A DNA stretch of 64,000 nt from Gigaspora rosea (lineage: Eukaryota > Glomeromycota > Glomeromycetes > Diversisporales > Gigasporaceae). The stretch covers positions 62,001 to 126,000 of the forward strand of contig QKWP01000248.1 in NCBI GenBank assembly GCA_003550325.1, given 5' to 3'. The translations under genes and the position numbers were made by a program. Below are positions 44,054 through 56,158 of this stretch, in pieces; the stretch's first letter is position 1; each line of letters opens with the position of its first letter. The notes under the pieces are model-generated. The model was given only the letters and a program-made list of their open reading frames with translations, did not search any database and was not told where the DNA came from.

Positions 44054-44226
44054 TAGGCTTTTGCATGGGCCGGGTAGGGCCAAGTACTAGTGATATCCTT
44101 ACCCTACCCGTTTGTACATAGGCAATCTATCTGAGCCCTACCCTTACTCTAGGGATCAGATCTTAGTACCCATACCCGGCCCATTAAACTATGGGCACCC
44201 TTCGAACTACCCATGGGTCCCATCAA
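44054..44226 (+). mobile_element. GCATGGGCC-type repeat, copy 1
   Basis: Begins TAGGCTTTTGCATGGGCC, then GGGTAGGGCCAAGTACTAGT, and ends with CCCATGGGTCCC. G+C-rich islands of this kind recur at 60170-60340 and 62704-62875. The TAGG start is hAT-like, but no target duplication was found. Confidence 0.55.
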
Positions 44227-44744
44227 CAATATAAAGATCGATATTTTTTAAACTTTAATTAAAATAAAAAAGTTTGTACAGCGTATAAATAAGAAACAGC
44301 ATTTTAGATTATTGTTATAAAACAAATTAAATTATTTAATGAAACCATTTCAATTTATCCTTTATTTTAATTAACATATTTAAATTATTCAGTAACGCAG
44401 TATTATCATTTATTTTAACATATTTAAACTATTTAGTAATGCAATAACATCCTTCATTTTAACATATTTAAATTATTCGGTATTATAGTATGTTCTATAC
44501 AATGTTACGCCCAATTTCACTTTTCCTTTTTATTTTTGTTTGTACTTTATTTTTATCATTTTACTTTCACAAAAAACTCCTATTCGGAAAGATAGGGGGA
44601 TTAATTCTCTACTGTATAAATTAATATAAAAACTATATATATAATTACCTTTATCAGAAATATTAGATGAGATAAAACTACTTTTATAATGTGAATCATT
44701 ATATATTTGTGTATATCCATTTTTCTTATTTTGTAATTTTTATT

Positions 44745-46538
44745 AGATTCTGATAATTCTGACAAAATAGTTTCATTATTCTGCCATTCCGTAAGAATAT
44801 CACAAATTTCTTTTGCTATTGGTCATTTTTCTGGTTCTGCATTCCAACATTTTTTGATTAAATCTGCGTAGCATGTTGCTGTATTTTTGTGAATAGGTAG
44901 TCGTAAAACATCTAGACTGTAATTTAGATGTCTCCTCAGGTTTACCGTTTAAAATTTTCCACATGATCATACCAAACGAATAAATATCAGATGCATTAGT
45001 ATAATGATGTTTTATCCAAACTTCTGGAGAAATGTATAGTAAAATACCAAAAATTCCATCTGATATTGAATTACTGTAGTTGCTATCGAAAGCCCTAAAT
45101 CTGTAATATATGCAATTTTATGACTATTAAGAAGTATATTTCCACTATGTAAATCATAATGAAATAAGGTCATGCGAGTGAATTATCTGAAGATCTGATG
45201 AAATGCATTGTAGTAGGTTTAATTTGCTTTTCCAATCCGTTTGTGCTATAGTTTGTAAATTTTGGCGCAAAGATCTTTCAGAAGCATATTCCATGACAAG
45301 AATATAAACTTTAGTAACTTTATCTCTCAATATACCCAAACACTTTAAAAAAGTTGGATCTTTAAGTCCGATATCGCAATATGCCTTTAACTGATTACTA
45401 AAATAAATCATATTTTAAAAATTGCTAAATGAATGATAATTAGTAAAAACAATTACTGTAATAGTAATTACCTCTTTTATAAATTCTTCACAATAATTAT
45501 ATGATTTTATGAAGTAATTTAAGTGCAACATCTCTGTCTCTATCTTGGTTTTAATCATACCATGTAGCATAATATACAGTTGCAAATCCACCTTTACCAA
45601 TTCCTTCAAGATCTTCAAAGTCATCGTAAGAAATCCATGATAATTGATACTTATTTTTAGTGCTTGTACCCGTATAAGTGTTACCTGGGTAACCCGGTTA
45701 ACACCTGTCAACCGGGTCATAGCTATCGTTAACCGGGTGACCCAGATTAATTATCCATAAGCATGATAATGTGATGTACAAATGTATGTACAGTACGTAT
45801 GTCCGTTGGGAGTGAGGTCATTTTAAATATTATTATTTAAACCCAGTTTATTTTCTGACGGTCTCTAGCCGTTAGAGAATAAACTAATTATGTTACAGCC
45901 AATATCATGATTCTCGGGGCACCTGTAAACTTTGCTGAATGATTTTTAGGCTAGTTAAACTTATATATTCATTTTATACATAAAAATTAAATAAATTTAT
46001 CAGTTACCATTATCATTATACGTAGTTTTTTAAAAAAATGCATATAAGAGAATTTATGATTTTGCATCAACCAATCAAAAAAAACCGGGTTACCCGGATT
46101 ATTAAGATGACCCAGTTTATAATGTTGTAAACAGGTAGAGCCTGAATTTTTTAACGGGTACAACCTCTAAAAAAATTACATACCTTTAAGAGCTACCTCA
46201 ATTTTGCATTAGCCAATCAAACAAACCAGGTCACCCGGGTAACCCGGATTTTTTAAAACAATCCGGTTTATGACCCAGTAATAATCTGGTAAACGGGCAG
46301 GTTATCCGGAATTTGAAATTTATTTCGGGTACAACCTCTACTTATTTTCCATATTCACTAATATATTCACTAATCTTTTATTAATCATATGTTTTATCAA
46401 TAGCAGAGCATTTGTCGTGTTTTTGCACTTGTTCTTGCACTTGTACTTATTCTTGATCTTGAGACCATTATACAAAACAGTTTCAAATTCGTGAGGGAAT
46501 CCAACAACAAAGGTAAATTTGGAAAATTCATGTTTCAT
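44745..46538 (-). pseudogene. Protein kinase gene relic (TKL-like), split by a hAT-type MITE
   Basis: A 5' exon (46538-46341) reads in frame through the MITE target into KYQLSWISYDDFEDLEGIGK followed by GGFATVYYATWYD (glycine loop) and, after a stop, DVALKLLHK (the lysine strand). A frame change gives SYNYCEEFIKE, then a GTAATT...TTTTAG intron (about 45469-45401). Next come NQLKAYCDIGLKDPTFLKCL, VYILVMEYASERSLRQNLQ, a frame change, HYDLHSGNILLNSHKIAYIT and DLGLS, SPEVWIKHHYTNASDIYSFG and IMWKI. The catalytic loop has HYD for HRD and the metal motif is DLG for DFG. The family is greatly expanded in arbuscular mycorrhizal fungi. At least four frame changes plus stops make it non-functional. Confidence 0.8.
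45650..46348. mobile_element. hAT-type MITE in the kinase relic, 8-bp target duplication
   Basis: The element is 45658-46340, flanked by CTTATTTT on both sides. The ends are TAGTGCTTGTACCCG and the inverse of TAGAGGTTGTACCCG. The interior is full of CCGGGTAACCCGG-type palindromes, and a second internal AGAGGTTGTACCCG (about 46155) suggests a partial internal duplication. Removing the element and one target copy restores the kinase reading frame NMENKYQLSW. Confidence 0.88.
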
Positions 46539-46744
46539 AGTTTTGTGTTGTTTAAGGACGTTAATAAGAGCATTAAAAAATTTTATAATAATTACTCGAA
46601 TGTTATAATAATTACATGACCATCTTACGTATTTCTGTTAGTTTTTCTACATTTAGGTTACATTTTTCGGATATGACCAATCAAAAATGTTAAAGCGAAC
46701 AGACTCAAAATTGAAGTATTTATATTTATTTTTCTATATAAAAT

Positions 46745-46830
46745 TTTGATGGGATAAAATGCGCATGATTCGGAAATATGCGCATTAATGCACATTCATG
46801 CGCATAATTGAGAAATTATGCGCACATATG
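46745..46830. repeat. ATGCGCAT octamer cluster
   Basis: Five copies of the palindrome ATGCGCAT or close variants within about 80 bases, alternating in spacing. Possibly the end of an inverted-repeat element. Confidence 0.55.
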
Positions 46831-47390
46831 AAACCCATCTCTAGGTACAACATTTCAGGCACAACAAAATCGGCATTACTAAATACACTTTAACCTTAAT
46901 TTAGGCCGTATTGTGCTCATAAGTCATGTAAATGTTGTGTCCATAGTTTTTACTAATAAATAAATAATATATTTTTACTTCTATTAAATCACATTATTTA
47001 TTTTTAATATAAGCTGTGATTATATAGAGGTAACCTTTGTAAAGTCACACTTCTTTATAATCACCCGAGTGGTATATGCCCAACTGTGTGATTATATGGG
47101 AGGACGACTGTAGTAAAATTTAGAGAATCATAGTACAGTACAGGATAGTATAAAATATTTACTCTATATAAGGTACCAATTTTTGAAGTTTATATAATTG
47201 ATTATGATTGGCTAATTTTGTATAATGATTCTATTTGGTTAATTAAATATATATATATATATTTTTTTATATTAAATACCAATTTTTTAAATTATTATAA
47301 ACTTTAACTCTTAATAATAATTTCTTTAAATCAAAAAATAATAAAAAATCCTTTGACAAAAATGTAGTTTAGCTAAAAATCTATTAATTT

Positions 47391-48687
47391 TAGGGAATTG
47401 ATATTTCCACACCCTTTTTTGATAATGCCACATCCATGTAGATCGGTTTGGTTTTTTCTAATTTTTTTAAACTTTGATTGAAAATATCTTGACACCTTCC
47501 TGACCAAATTCGATCAACTTTTTTTTTGTTTTAATTGTAGAAAGCAGTAGAATTAAAATAAAAAAGTTTATCAAATTAAATTAAAAGGATGTCAAGATAT
47601 CTTCGATCAAAGTTTGCAAAATTCTAAAACGTCTATTAAATATAAGCTGCAGCAAAAATTGTTTACAATCTTTGATCAAAGATATTTTGACATCCACTTG
47701 ACAAAATTCGATCAACTTTTTTTTGTTTTAATTGTAGTTAGCAGTGGAATTAAAATAAAAAAGATGGTCGAATTTGATTAGAAGGGTGTCAAGGGATCTT
47801 TGATCAAAGATTGTAAACAAGTTTTTGCCACGGCTTATATTTTGATAGACATTTTAGAATTTTACAAACTTTGGTCGAAGATATCTTGACACCCTTCTAA
47901 TCAAATTCGATCGAGTTTTTTTATTTTAATTCTACTGCTTTCAACAATTAAAATAAAAAAACGTTGATCGAATTTGGTCAGGTGGGTGCCAAGATATCTT
48001 CAATCAAAGATTGTAAACAATTTTTTGCCACAGCTTGTATTTTATAGACGTTTTAGAATTTTACAAACTTTGGTCGAAGATATCTTGACACCCTTCTAAT
48101 CAAATTCGATCAACTTTTTTATTTTAATTCTACTGCTTTCTACAATTAAAATAAAAAAAAGTTGATCGAATTTGGTCAGTTGGGTGTCAAGATATCTTCG
48201 ATCAAAGATTGTAAACAATTTTTTGCCGCAGCTTATATTTGATGGACGTTTTAGAATTTTACAAACTTTGATCGAAGATATCTTGACACTTTCCTAATCA
48301 AATTCGATTAGCCTTTTTTGATTTTAATTCTACTGCTTTCTACAATTAAAACAAAAAAAAGTTGAGCGAATTTGGTTAAGTGGGTGTCAGGATATCTTCG
48401 ATCAATGATTGTAAACAATTTTTTGCTGCAGCTTATTTGATAGACGTTTTAGAATTTTACAAACTTTGATTGATGATATCTAGACACCCTTCTAATCAAA
48501 TTCGATCAACTTTTTTTTATTTTAATTCTACTGCTTTCTACAATTAAAACAAAAAAAAAGTTGATCAAATTTGGTCAGTTGAATGTTAAGATATCTTCAA
48601 TCAAAGTTCAAAAAAAATTAGAAAAACTAAAACGATCTACATGGGTGTGGCATTATCAAAAAAGGGTATGGAAATATCAATTTCCTA
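47391..48687. mobile_element. Fold-back element with internal palindromic satellite
   Basis: The ends are long inverted repeats (over 50 bp) starting AGGGAATTGATATTTCC and AGGAAATTGATATTTCC and running through TGATAATGCCACA to CATGTAGATCG, with AATTTT on both sides. The interior consists of about six units of 190-200 bp, each a palindrome centred on TCTACTGCTTTCTACAATT with arms GATCGAATTTGGTCAG, TGTCAAGATATCTTCGATCA and ACAAACTTTG. No protein. This is the clearest case here of a TIR element whose body is a palindromic satellite. Confidence 0.82.
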
Positions 48688-48779
48688 ATTTTGAAAATTT
48701 TTTGATTTAACTTGTTTTTAAAAAGTTATAATGATTTAAAGTTTTTATTAGTAAAAAGTAGACGTGTTTTCCTATTCTA

Positions 48780-49425
48780 CACTATATTTTGTATAATTTT
48801 ATTAATAAAATTATTAAAAATCTCATTTTATATAAAATTTTACTTATTGATTATAACTCCTTGCACTAAGTAAACTTATTTAGCACCAAAAAATACATCA
48901 AATTAGCATATTTTATTTTACTTTTTTAAAATTTGAAGGATACTTAATTTTGAAAATTTTTATTAAAAATTCAAAATTAAGCATTTTTGATACAAATTTT
49001 AAGAACAATAAGTATTTTTTGGTGCTAAACAAGTTTATTTCAAGCAAAAGTTGGGTTCAATTAGTAAAATTTAGAGAATAATAGAAATTTGAATAATTTT
49101 ATTAATAAAATTATACAAATTTTTATTTTTCTCTAAATTTTACTAATTGAATTCAACTTTTTGCTCTAAATAAACTTGTTTAGTACTAAAAAATATATCA
49201 TATTAGCAATTTTATTTTATTTTTCTTAAAATTTGTATCAAAGATGCTTAATTTTAAATTTTTGATAAAACTTTTCAAAATTAAGCATTTTTTTCAATTT
49301 TAAAAAAAGTAAATAAAATATGTATTTTGGTACTAAACAAGTTTACTTAGTGCAAGAGGTTATAATTAATTAGTAAACTTTTATATAAAATGAAATTTTT
49401 AATAATTTTATTAATAAAATTATAT
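48780..49425. repeat. Palindromic satellite S, two units
   Basis: Alternating palindromes on TTTACTAATTGAA, GCACTAAGTAAACTTGTTTA, GCACCAAAAAATACATC, and a centre AATTTTATTAATAAAATT. The same satellite forms the larger array at 58100-59925, with which it shares the order of palindromes. Confidence 0.75.
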
Positions 49426-49911
49426 CTATAACTATATACTAAAAAATTTGTATATAATATTTGTGCATAATAATAATGTTAAGATTTATTTAGAATTGCA
49501 AGATAATTATTTTTTGTTAAGAACCCACTAGGGTTAATTAGTAAAATTTTAAGTTAAAAATCTATAATTTTTATAACTATACTAAAAAATCTTTGTATAA
49601 TGATAATATTTAGATTACTCTATTTATATTGTGTAATAATAATATTTGGATTTACAATATAAATAATTATTAAATTGTAATACCTTAATTTTTAAATTGT
49701 ATTACTTATTTTATACTACAATATAATTGGATAATATAAATTTATAAGGTTTATACTTTATGTTACACTATGCAAGATCATATGATTTGTATAATACAAA
49801 TATCATATGTTAATACAAAAGCTTATTGTACTGTTTTTACAAAACTAATTTTTGCTTATATGCTATTAATGTTATATAATATTACATAAACCCTACTTTA
49901 GTCACTTATTA

Positions 49912-50035
49912 GTTTTGAACCAAAGTCAGGTTTATTTGAACCAAATATGGGTTCATTTGACCTAATTAGGTTTATTTAAACCAAAATCGTGTTTTTTGAA
50001 CTAAATTGTATTTATTTGAACCAAAAATAAGGTTT
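49912..50035. repeat. Short tandem repeat, GGTTTATTTGAACCAAA units
   Basis: About five units of 25-27 bases, each with GAACCAAA and GGTTYATTTG halves, diverged. Non-coding. Confidence 0.75.
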
Positions 50036-50912
50036 GTTTTTTTTAAGTAAGGTCTATCCTCTATAACTTTATTATTAGATTTTGTAAATTATATATATAT
50101 AATATAAATACATATAAGAATTTACTAAATTAAAAGAAAATAGAAGTACAAGCTAATTTACTCATGACCTATTCTTAACTAGAATGGTCGATTAGATCTC
50201 TAGATTGTAAGAAGGGATTGAAGGGAGAGTTGGTTAGAGCAGATATATTTTTGAATACTATTTTTTATAGAAGTGGAGGTTGGTAGTAGTGTGGATAATA
50301 GTTTGGGAAGGGATATCAGTAGTGAGGCGGTAAGAGCAGAGAAGTATTAAGTCATTCTGAATAGAACCCAGATTTTTTTGTAAATATATTTTATTATAAG
50401 ATGGTATAATAATGGGTCAAATTTTATTTTTTGTTTTTTGGTTATGAAGGAAGCTATTGTGTAGTTTATAACTCTAAGAGGGTCTTTTCATAATATAAAA
50501 GTCCTTGAAGACTTGCACAAAGGTTTCTGGTTGTGTTAGTTGAATTTGGAGGTCTTCTGATATTCATATAAATATTCACATTATTTTTCTTAAGAAGTTT
50601 TGGTGGTTGGCAATACAGATCAGTAGATGGGCAATGTTTTCTGAGGCAGTGTGACAACAAGAACATAGATAGTTTGGGTTTTTTATCAGGTTTTTTAAAT
50701 ATAACAACAAGTAGATCAGTAGTTCTTCTGCTAGTAGTTTCATCTTGAAGTTTTTAGATTGGATAGAGTGAAGTTGGTATTCAGTACAAGGGGTTTGTCT
50801 TCATAGGAAATATATTTCAGTATACAGTTCCAGTTAATATTGCCTAAATTGTTGGTCAAAGAGTGATACATTGTTTTTTGTGCCAATATATGTAGTTTGT
50901 AATTTTGTATTG

Positions 50913-51351
50913 CATATACTCTAATTTTTGGAATTTATAAAAAAAGCTTATTTTTTTAAAACTTTAAAGCTAAATAATTTTTGATTTACTAGTCCATTTA
51001 AAATGATTTTACTACCAAACTGTTCGTCTCTTCAAGATGATTTTAATAAGCTAAAAATCATAAAAATCCAATCACAGGGTCATAAGGAACTGTGCTATCA
51101 AATAGGTGATGCACCTGAAATTGGTTTGATATAGATCAAACCAATTTTAGGTACATCACCTATTTGATAGTGCATTTTCTTATGACTCTGTAATTGGATT
51201 TTTATGATTTTGGGCTTGTTGGGATCGTCTTAAAGAGATAAAGATTTTGGTAGTAAAATTATTTAAAATGGACCAGTAGATCAAAAATTATATAGCTTTA
51301 AAGTTTTAAACAAATAAGTTTTTTTTATAAATTCCAAAAATCAGAGCATAT
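50913..51351. mobile_element. Fold-back element carrying the CGTCTC-type module
   Basis: A near-complete palindrome of about 440 bp centred near 51132, with arms of about 200 bp. Outer ends are CATATACTCTAATTTTTGGA and its inverse. Each arm carries TACTAGTCCATTTAAAATGA or its counterpart TGGACCAGTAGATC, ACTACCAAA, GTTCGTCTC and AAAATCCAATCACAG. It lies inside the old LINE, near its knuckle region. Target duplication not clear. Confidence 0.8.
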
Positions 51352-53234
51352 GGTTGTTTTAGTAGGGTTTTCATAAGAAGTATACTGGGTACCTAGTAAT
51401 AGAGGAATATATTGGTAATAAGTAAATTGTTGAAGAGAAATATCTAAAGAGAATATGTTAGTAGGGTTAGTTATTGTTAGTTTGTATTCCAGCTTTGTGT
51501 TGATATATCTTTTTTTACATATTGCAGATAGAACTCATTTTATTCATGGATATTCTTGTTTATTCATAATTTGATTGTCGTAGGGGTAGCTCATTTGTTC
51601 TGCAATGATAGTTGCAAATTGTATAATATCAGTAATGGTTTCTAAAGAAGCTTTTTTAGTGGTTATTATGATGAATGACAGAAAAGTAAGGATTGAATGG
51701 CCAAATGAGGTTGTAGCATTCAAATAGGATGCTGTCTGTTCCAATCTGTCCTATGGATACCGGTATTGTCTTCCTTACTTTGTTAATTATTTTTTTTTTG
51801 TAGTAATATATAGTACTAGGTTTTTTTTCTTGAAGTAATTAGAAGTTAGATTTTTCCAAAATGCAATTAGTGGATTGTTGAAAGCAAATAAAGGTCTTGG
51901 AAGTGTTTTGAGAACTTGGAAAGGGTTCAATTTGAGTATATTTCTTATTGAGATAAGTGCATAGTGAATGTTTAATCTACAGTCTATTTGAAGGTTGAAT
52001 ATAAATTCTTTTTGCATTTTGAAGTAGTAGTATTTTGTAGTTACTGTATCCTTTAGGTCAAATCCAGAACATAGTATGAGTTTGGTAGAGATAGGGTCTA
52101 AACTAATGTTGTGTCTAATATAGTGTCTTGCTCTAAGTAGTTTGAACAGTGGATTGAATATCTTTCCTATTGTTCACTTTGTGTTTATAATCCAACTTTT
52201 ACGAATTGAAGTCTATTTTAGAAGGGTAAAAGGATTAGGGTAAACGAATTCTAAGGATGGAGTAGTGTGTGAGGTGATTATATTATATCTTGCATCTATT
52301 GGAACTATTTTGGGTTTCTCCCTCTTGGATTTTTTTAATATTGTAGTATAGTTGTGGCCAAGTCAATAGTTTTATATATCTGTAGTCCAGAAATTGTTCA
52401 ACACAGTGGATATTGTAGGTGTTTAGCTTTTTTTTAATATATGCACATTTGGGGTAGTCAAGGATGAATGTGTTGATCGGTGTGTCTTCTAATCTCTGTA
52501 GAATTGGTCACTCTAGTAAGGGTTTAGCAAATTGCAGGTGTAAGACATATATAGACATATAGTGCAAAGATGAATTGACATGTGTATGTATTTAATTGTG
52601 AGCTAGGAAATACTATCTCATTTAGCAAGATAGAAGTATTTGTGTTAGTAGCGTCTTGTAGCTGTTGTAGTCATAGTTTTAGAAATGATTGTGAAAAATC
52701 TGGATGGTTTAATCTCTTAAGTAGTACTGTTGTTAGAGCTGATTGTTAAGCTTAAGTAATGTTAATTAGAGCATAGATGTCAGGGCAAAATAGGAAGGTA
52801 TTGGGTATTCCTTTGACTAGTTTACCCTTGTGTTTTACTAGTTTTGTGCATATTTTTGTAAGCAAGATTAGTTGTATCAGATTTAGATATTATGAATATA
52901 GGCAGTATTGAAGGTATGGAATAATAACTTAGTTTATTCTATAAATAGCTTGTTTTTTAGTAACTCTGGCAATTTGCAGTTTCTTTAGGTTTGCCATGGC
53001 TTTAGCTATAATCAGCTTTTGGACTTGTATATGCATGTTATTAGTTGTGAACCAAGTCTCCAGATATTTTAAGCGTTTATCTTTTTAAGAGCAACGATTT
53101 TTGTGTTATCAAATTCTATAGATGTGTCCATGGTGGTAAAATTTGTTAAAAGAAAAGATTTTATAGGGTTCTTCTTTATGTTGTTGTATTTGTAGAACAT
53201 TGCTATAGTATTTAAAATTTGTATGAGCATAGCC

Positions 53235-53590
53235 TTGTTTAGGGCGACCCACAGAGTATTATCTATATAAGCTATGATAGTGGTCCAAATATCTTTTGGT
53301 AAGATAGTAGGTATTGTACTCTTATAACCTTGGAATTATTAATGGATTTTGGTGATGAGAGAGTCATAATAGATTTTTCAAAGGAGGGGTAGGAAGGTTT
53401 CTTCCTGGTCAATCCCATCAAATACTATGTATTCTTCAGTTAAGCTATAATCAGTAATTATTCTATTTGTACAGAAGTTTAATTAAGTTCAGAGAGATCT
53501 TAATTCTTGATAGTACTTTTTTTATTATTTGTATGTAAACTAAGTCAAAGGCTTTGGACATATCTTGCACTAATATCCATATCTTTCTTT
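53235..53590 (-). pseudogene. Reverse transcriptase palm fragment of the old LINE
   Basis: ILVQDMSKAFDLVYIQIIKK then VLSRIKISLNLIKLLYK, and further on YIDNTLWVALNKAMLIQILN. The aspartate of block A remains; the second aspartate of the YxDD block is Asn here. Stops separate the parts. Confidence 0.75.
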
Positions 53591-53634
53591 TATTGGTTGT
53601 AGCATCTTCAATCATATAGGTTAATTAGAAGATC

Positions 53635-54836
53635 AGCTATAATAGTGTTTTGCACGGTTCGGTTCAATTCGGGTTTTATACAAACCCGGACTCGACTTGA
53701 TTTTTCAGTTCAAGTCTTGTTCTAAACCCGGAATTATGCTATCATGACCTGGAATACTCCTGGAATAGAACTGGTAGAACCAGTACCCAGATATAGATAT
53801 CATGTATCAGTTGAGCTAAATAAATTCAATTCTGAAACAGTTTATTATTTATACATCTGATTGAATAATAATAAATATAATAATAATAACTGGTTTTTTT
53901 GTTTATATTGTGCTAATTAAACAATTATTAAAAGTATTTATATGAATGCCATCAAGGGAAAACATGTCATTAGAATTTCAATTATATTTAGTACCGGACA
54001 CAATCTATTTAATTTATTAGAGATTGTATCTGGTACAATATATAATTTAAATCCTCTTTCCTTTACAGTACTCATATATTTTTACATAAGCTTTTTACAT
54101 CAAGATGTCAAAAAATCCGGCATCAAATAAGTTTTTTTTTTTTATCCCATAAATGCTATACCATATATTTCTACTTTCTATTTTCATTGTTGATTAAATA
54201 TCCAAAATTACTGAATTAGATCATATCCGTCAAAGAAGCAACTCTAAAGTAAAATGCTAGGATTCTATAATATGAGTACTGTAATGCAAAGCGAAAAACC
54301 ATAAATTTCGAATTTAATGCTTCGAGGATTATGGCCTACTAGCCCTTAAAATTTTGATGTGATAATATAAAAAAAAATATAAAGGTGGAAGAGTAGTATT
54401 TCAATTTCATATTCACTAAAGCTTGTGTATCTTGAGCTCAAATTTTAAACTGACACAGTTTAGTTAAGTCCATACCTATTTTAATTCATGCAAGATACTT
54501 AAGTTCAAATTAAAAGGTACTTACAATAGTAATAATTAGACTCAATCAACTCATAGCTCAAAAAAACCCCAAATTTGACTTTTATATGATAGTAAATGCT
54601 ATTAATTAAACACTCACCAGTTAAATTAATGCTTAAAATTATTTAAATACATATGAATAATGTTAAAAATCAGGTGATTAAATATATGCAGGTCCATGCA
54701 GGTCGTACTGGGTACCTGCTATCTTGGACCCAGAATCAGTCGGTTCTGAAAAATCATGGGCTTGAACCGGACCCAACAAGTCAGATCTGGTTCGAGTCCG
54801 GGCTTCGGTTTAAGTCTGTGGAATACTAGGCTATAA
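53635..54836. mobile_element. hAT-type MITE, 1.2 kb, 8-bp target duplication, inside the old LINE
   Basis: The element is 53643-54828, flanked by AGCTATAA and GGCTATAA. The ends are TAGTGTTTTGCACGGTTCGG and an inverse TAGTATTCCACAGACTTAAA with the same CCGGACTCGA segment further in. Only the ends look GC-rich; the interior is AT-rich without a transposase. It separates reverse transcriptase block A from the finger region of the LINE. Confidence 0.82.
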
Positions 54837-54842
54837 GGTTAA

Positions 54843-55266
54843 TTAGTGAAGAAATACGACAAAGTTGTATAATAAGAGTATTTCGTATTGTCTCAGCACT
54901 GAAGTGAGCCTATTGTTTATAATCTTTGTGAATATTTCCTTGTATGATCTTAAAGTTATAGGTCGTGTTGTACTAAGATCATAATAGTATTTTTCTTTTT
55001 TTAAAATAGGCAATATGTTTGATCTCAACCATTGGTCTGGTATTAGTTTAAGCTTAAAACATGTGTTGAAGATTGTTATTAGGTAGGTGAGTGCAGGCAT
55101 AAGAAGGTGGTATAGAACCTCGTTTGCAATAGCTAAGGGCCCTGTAGCTTTGTTCTTGGGTGCACAGTTTTATGGTTTCTTGTAATTCTTCTATAGTTAT
55201 AGGGTCGAGAATTGAGTTGTAAATCGTTTTGTCAATTTTTTTACTGGCCTGTAGGCGTCGGCCCAT
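54843..55266 (-). pseudogene. Reverse transcriptase finger fragment of the old LINE
   Basis: DPITIEELQETIKLCTQ followed, after a frame change, by ALTYLITIFNTCFKLKLIPD then QWLRSNILPILKKEKYYYDL and STTRPITLRSYKEIFTKIIN and NRL. This matches the EVEEVIRKSPNGKATGP to TRPITLIEHVRKIF part of the 20-kb LINE. Broken by a frame change between the two stretches. Confidence 0.8.
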
Positions 55267-56158
55267 GCTTGCTTATAGATATGATTCTGGGGGTTTTCTT
55301 TAGTTCAATGCTTGAAGTATGAATGTATATAATTCTTGATTTCATTCTTTTTCGTGAGAATTTTGTCAGTAAATATAATTTGTTAGTATGTACTGGATCC
55401 ACTCTTCTATGTAATATGCTATCAATCATTATATCTGTATTGTCTTGCATGATTTGGCACTGACAGTTTACAAAGAATTCAATTTTTTTATTTTGTTCAT
55501 GTTTGATTTCTAAGTTGCATACTACCCAGATTGTATGCTTAAGTTGTTTTAATTTATTAATTAAATATGGTTGCGGATTATCTATATCTGTTTGTGGCAT
55601 CAAAGAGGTAGTGATTTCTGCAAGTTTGGAGATTTTAGAGAGGGTTTTGTTAATTAATTCTAGGCTGTAGGCATGTTGTTAGTCAAGTCCCGCAAATATT
55701 TGTTCATTAATTTTAGCACCAAATAGAGTTTCATTGCTTTTAGTAAGAGGGTATAGAATGTTTTCAGGTATTATAGGTAAAGGGTATATGTTTATTTATG
55801 ATCCGTATAGTTTTAGCATTTCAAAAGTTTCAAGCTTTGTTAAGTTTGCCAAGGTCCCATTCTGTGTCTCTTATCAGGTGTTCGTCAAAGAAGGTTTTTA
55901 GCATGTTTGAGAAATCTTCACAGTTTTCTTTAGTTATCTTCCTATAGTGGTAAATTTTCCTTTTTCTTTTTTATTGCAAGGCTTCTTTGTTGGATTATAT
56001 TAGTGTGCCATGTTGTAGTTATAAGGGTATAGATATTTATCACCTGATTTTTTAGAAGAGAAAAGGTTAGAGGAATTATTAGGTGCTATATAATATAGGA
56101 TTATTAGCCAATCAAAATTGCTCAAAATAACTATATAAAATTTTTAATAATAATATGC

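Larger units (their letters stand above)
43861..47110. mobile_element. Segment bounded by mariner-type ends (family M, copy c) and containing a kinase relic
   Basis: Left end TA then CAGTCGTCC with CACCTCCCATATAATCACA; right end the exact inverse, CAGTCGTCCTCCCATATAAT, then TA. The left 190 bases have the same interior as copy a. Between the ends lie a GGGCC-type repeat (44054), a kinase relic (46538-44745) and a hAT-type MITE (45658-46340). It may be one element that captured host DNA or two separate family M copies that happen to face each other; sequence alone does not decide. Confidence 0.5.
50050..56030 (-). mobile_element. Old, heavily decayed LINE with two nested insertions
   Basis: Same LINE type as 20022-27736, read on the minus strand, but much more diverged. 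Recognisable parts: reverse transcriptase start (55266-54843), block A QDMSKAFDLVYIQ (about 53560) and IVFDGIDQEE (block B region), block C as YIDNT (about 53265), and near the 3' end the knuckle CSCCHTASENIAHLLIC (about 50660-50600). It is interrupted by a hAT-type MITE (53643-54828) and a fold-back element (50913-51351). No target duplication was found, so the ends are approximate. Stops throughout; far older than the 20-kb copy. Confidence 0.78.
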
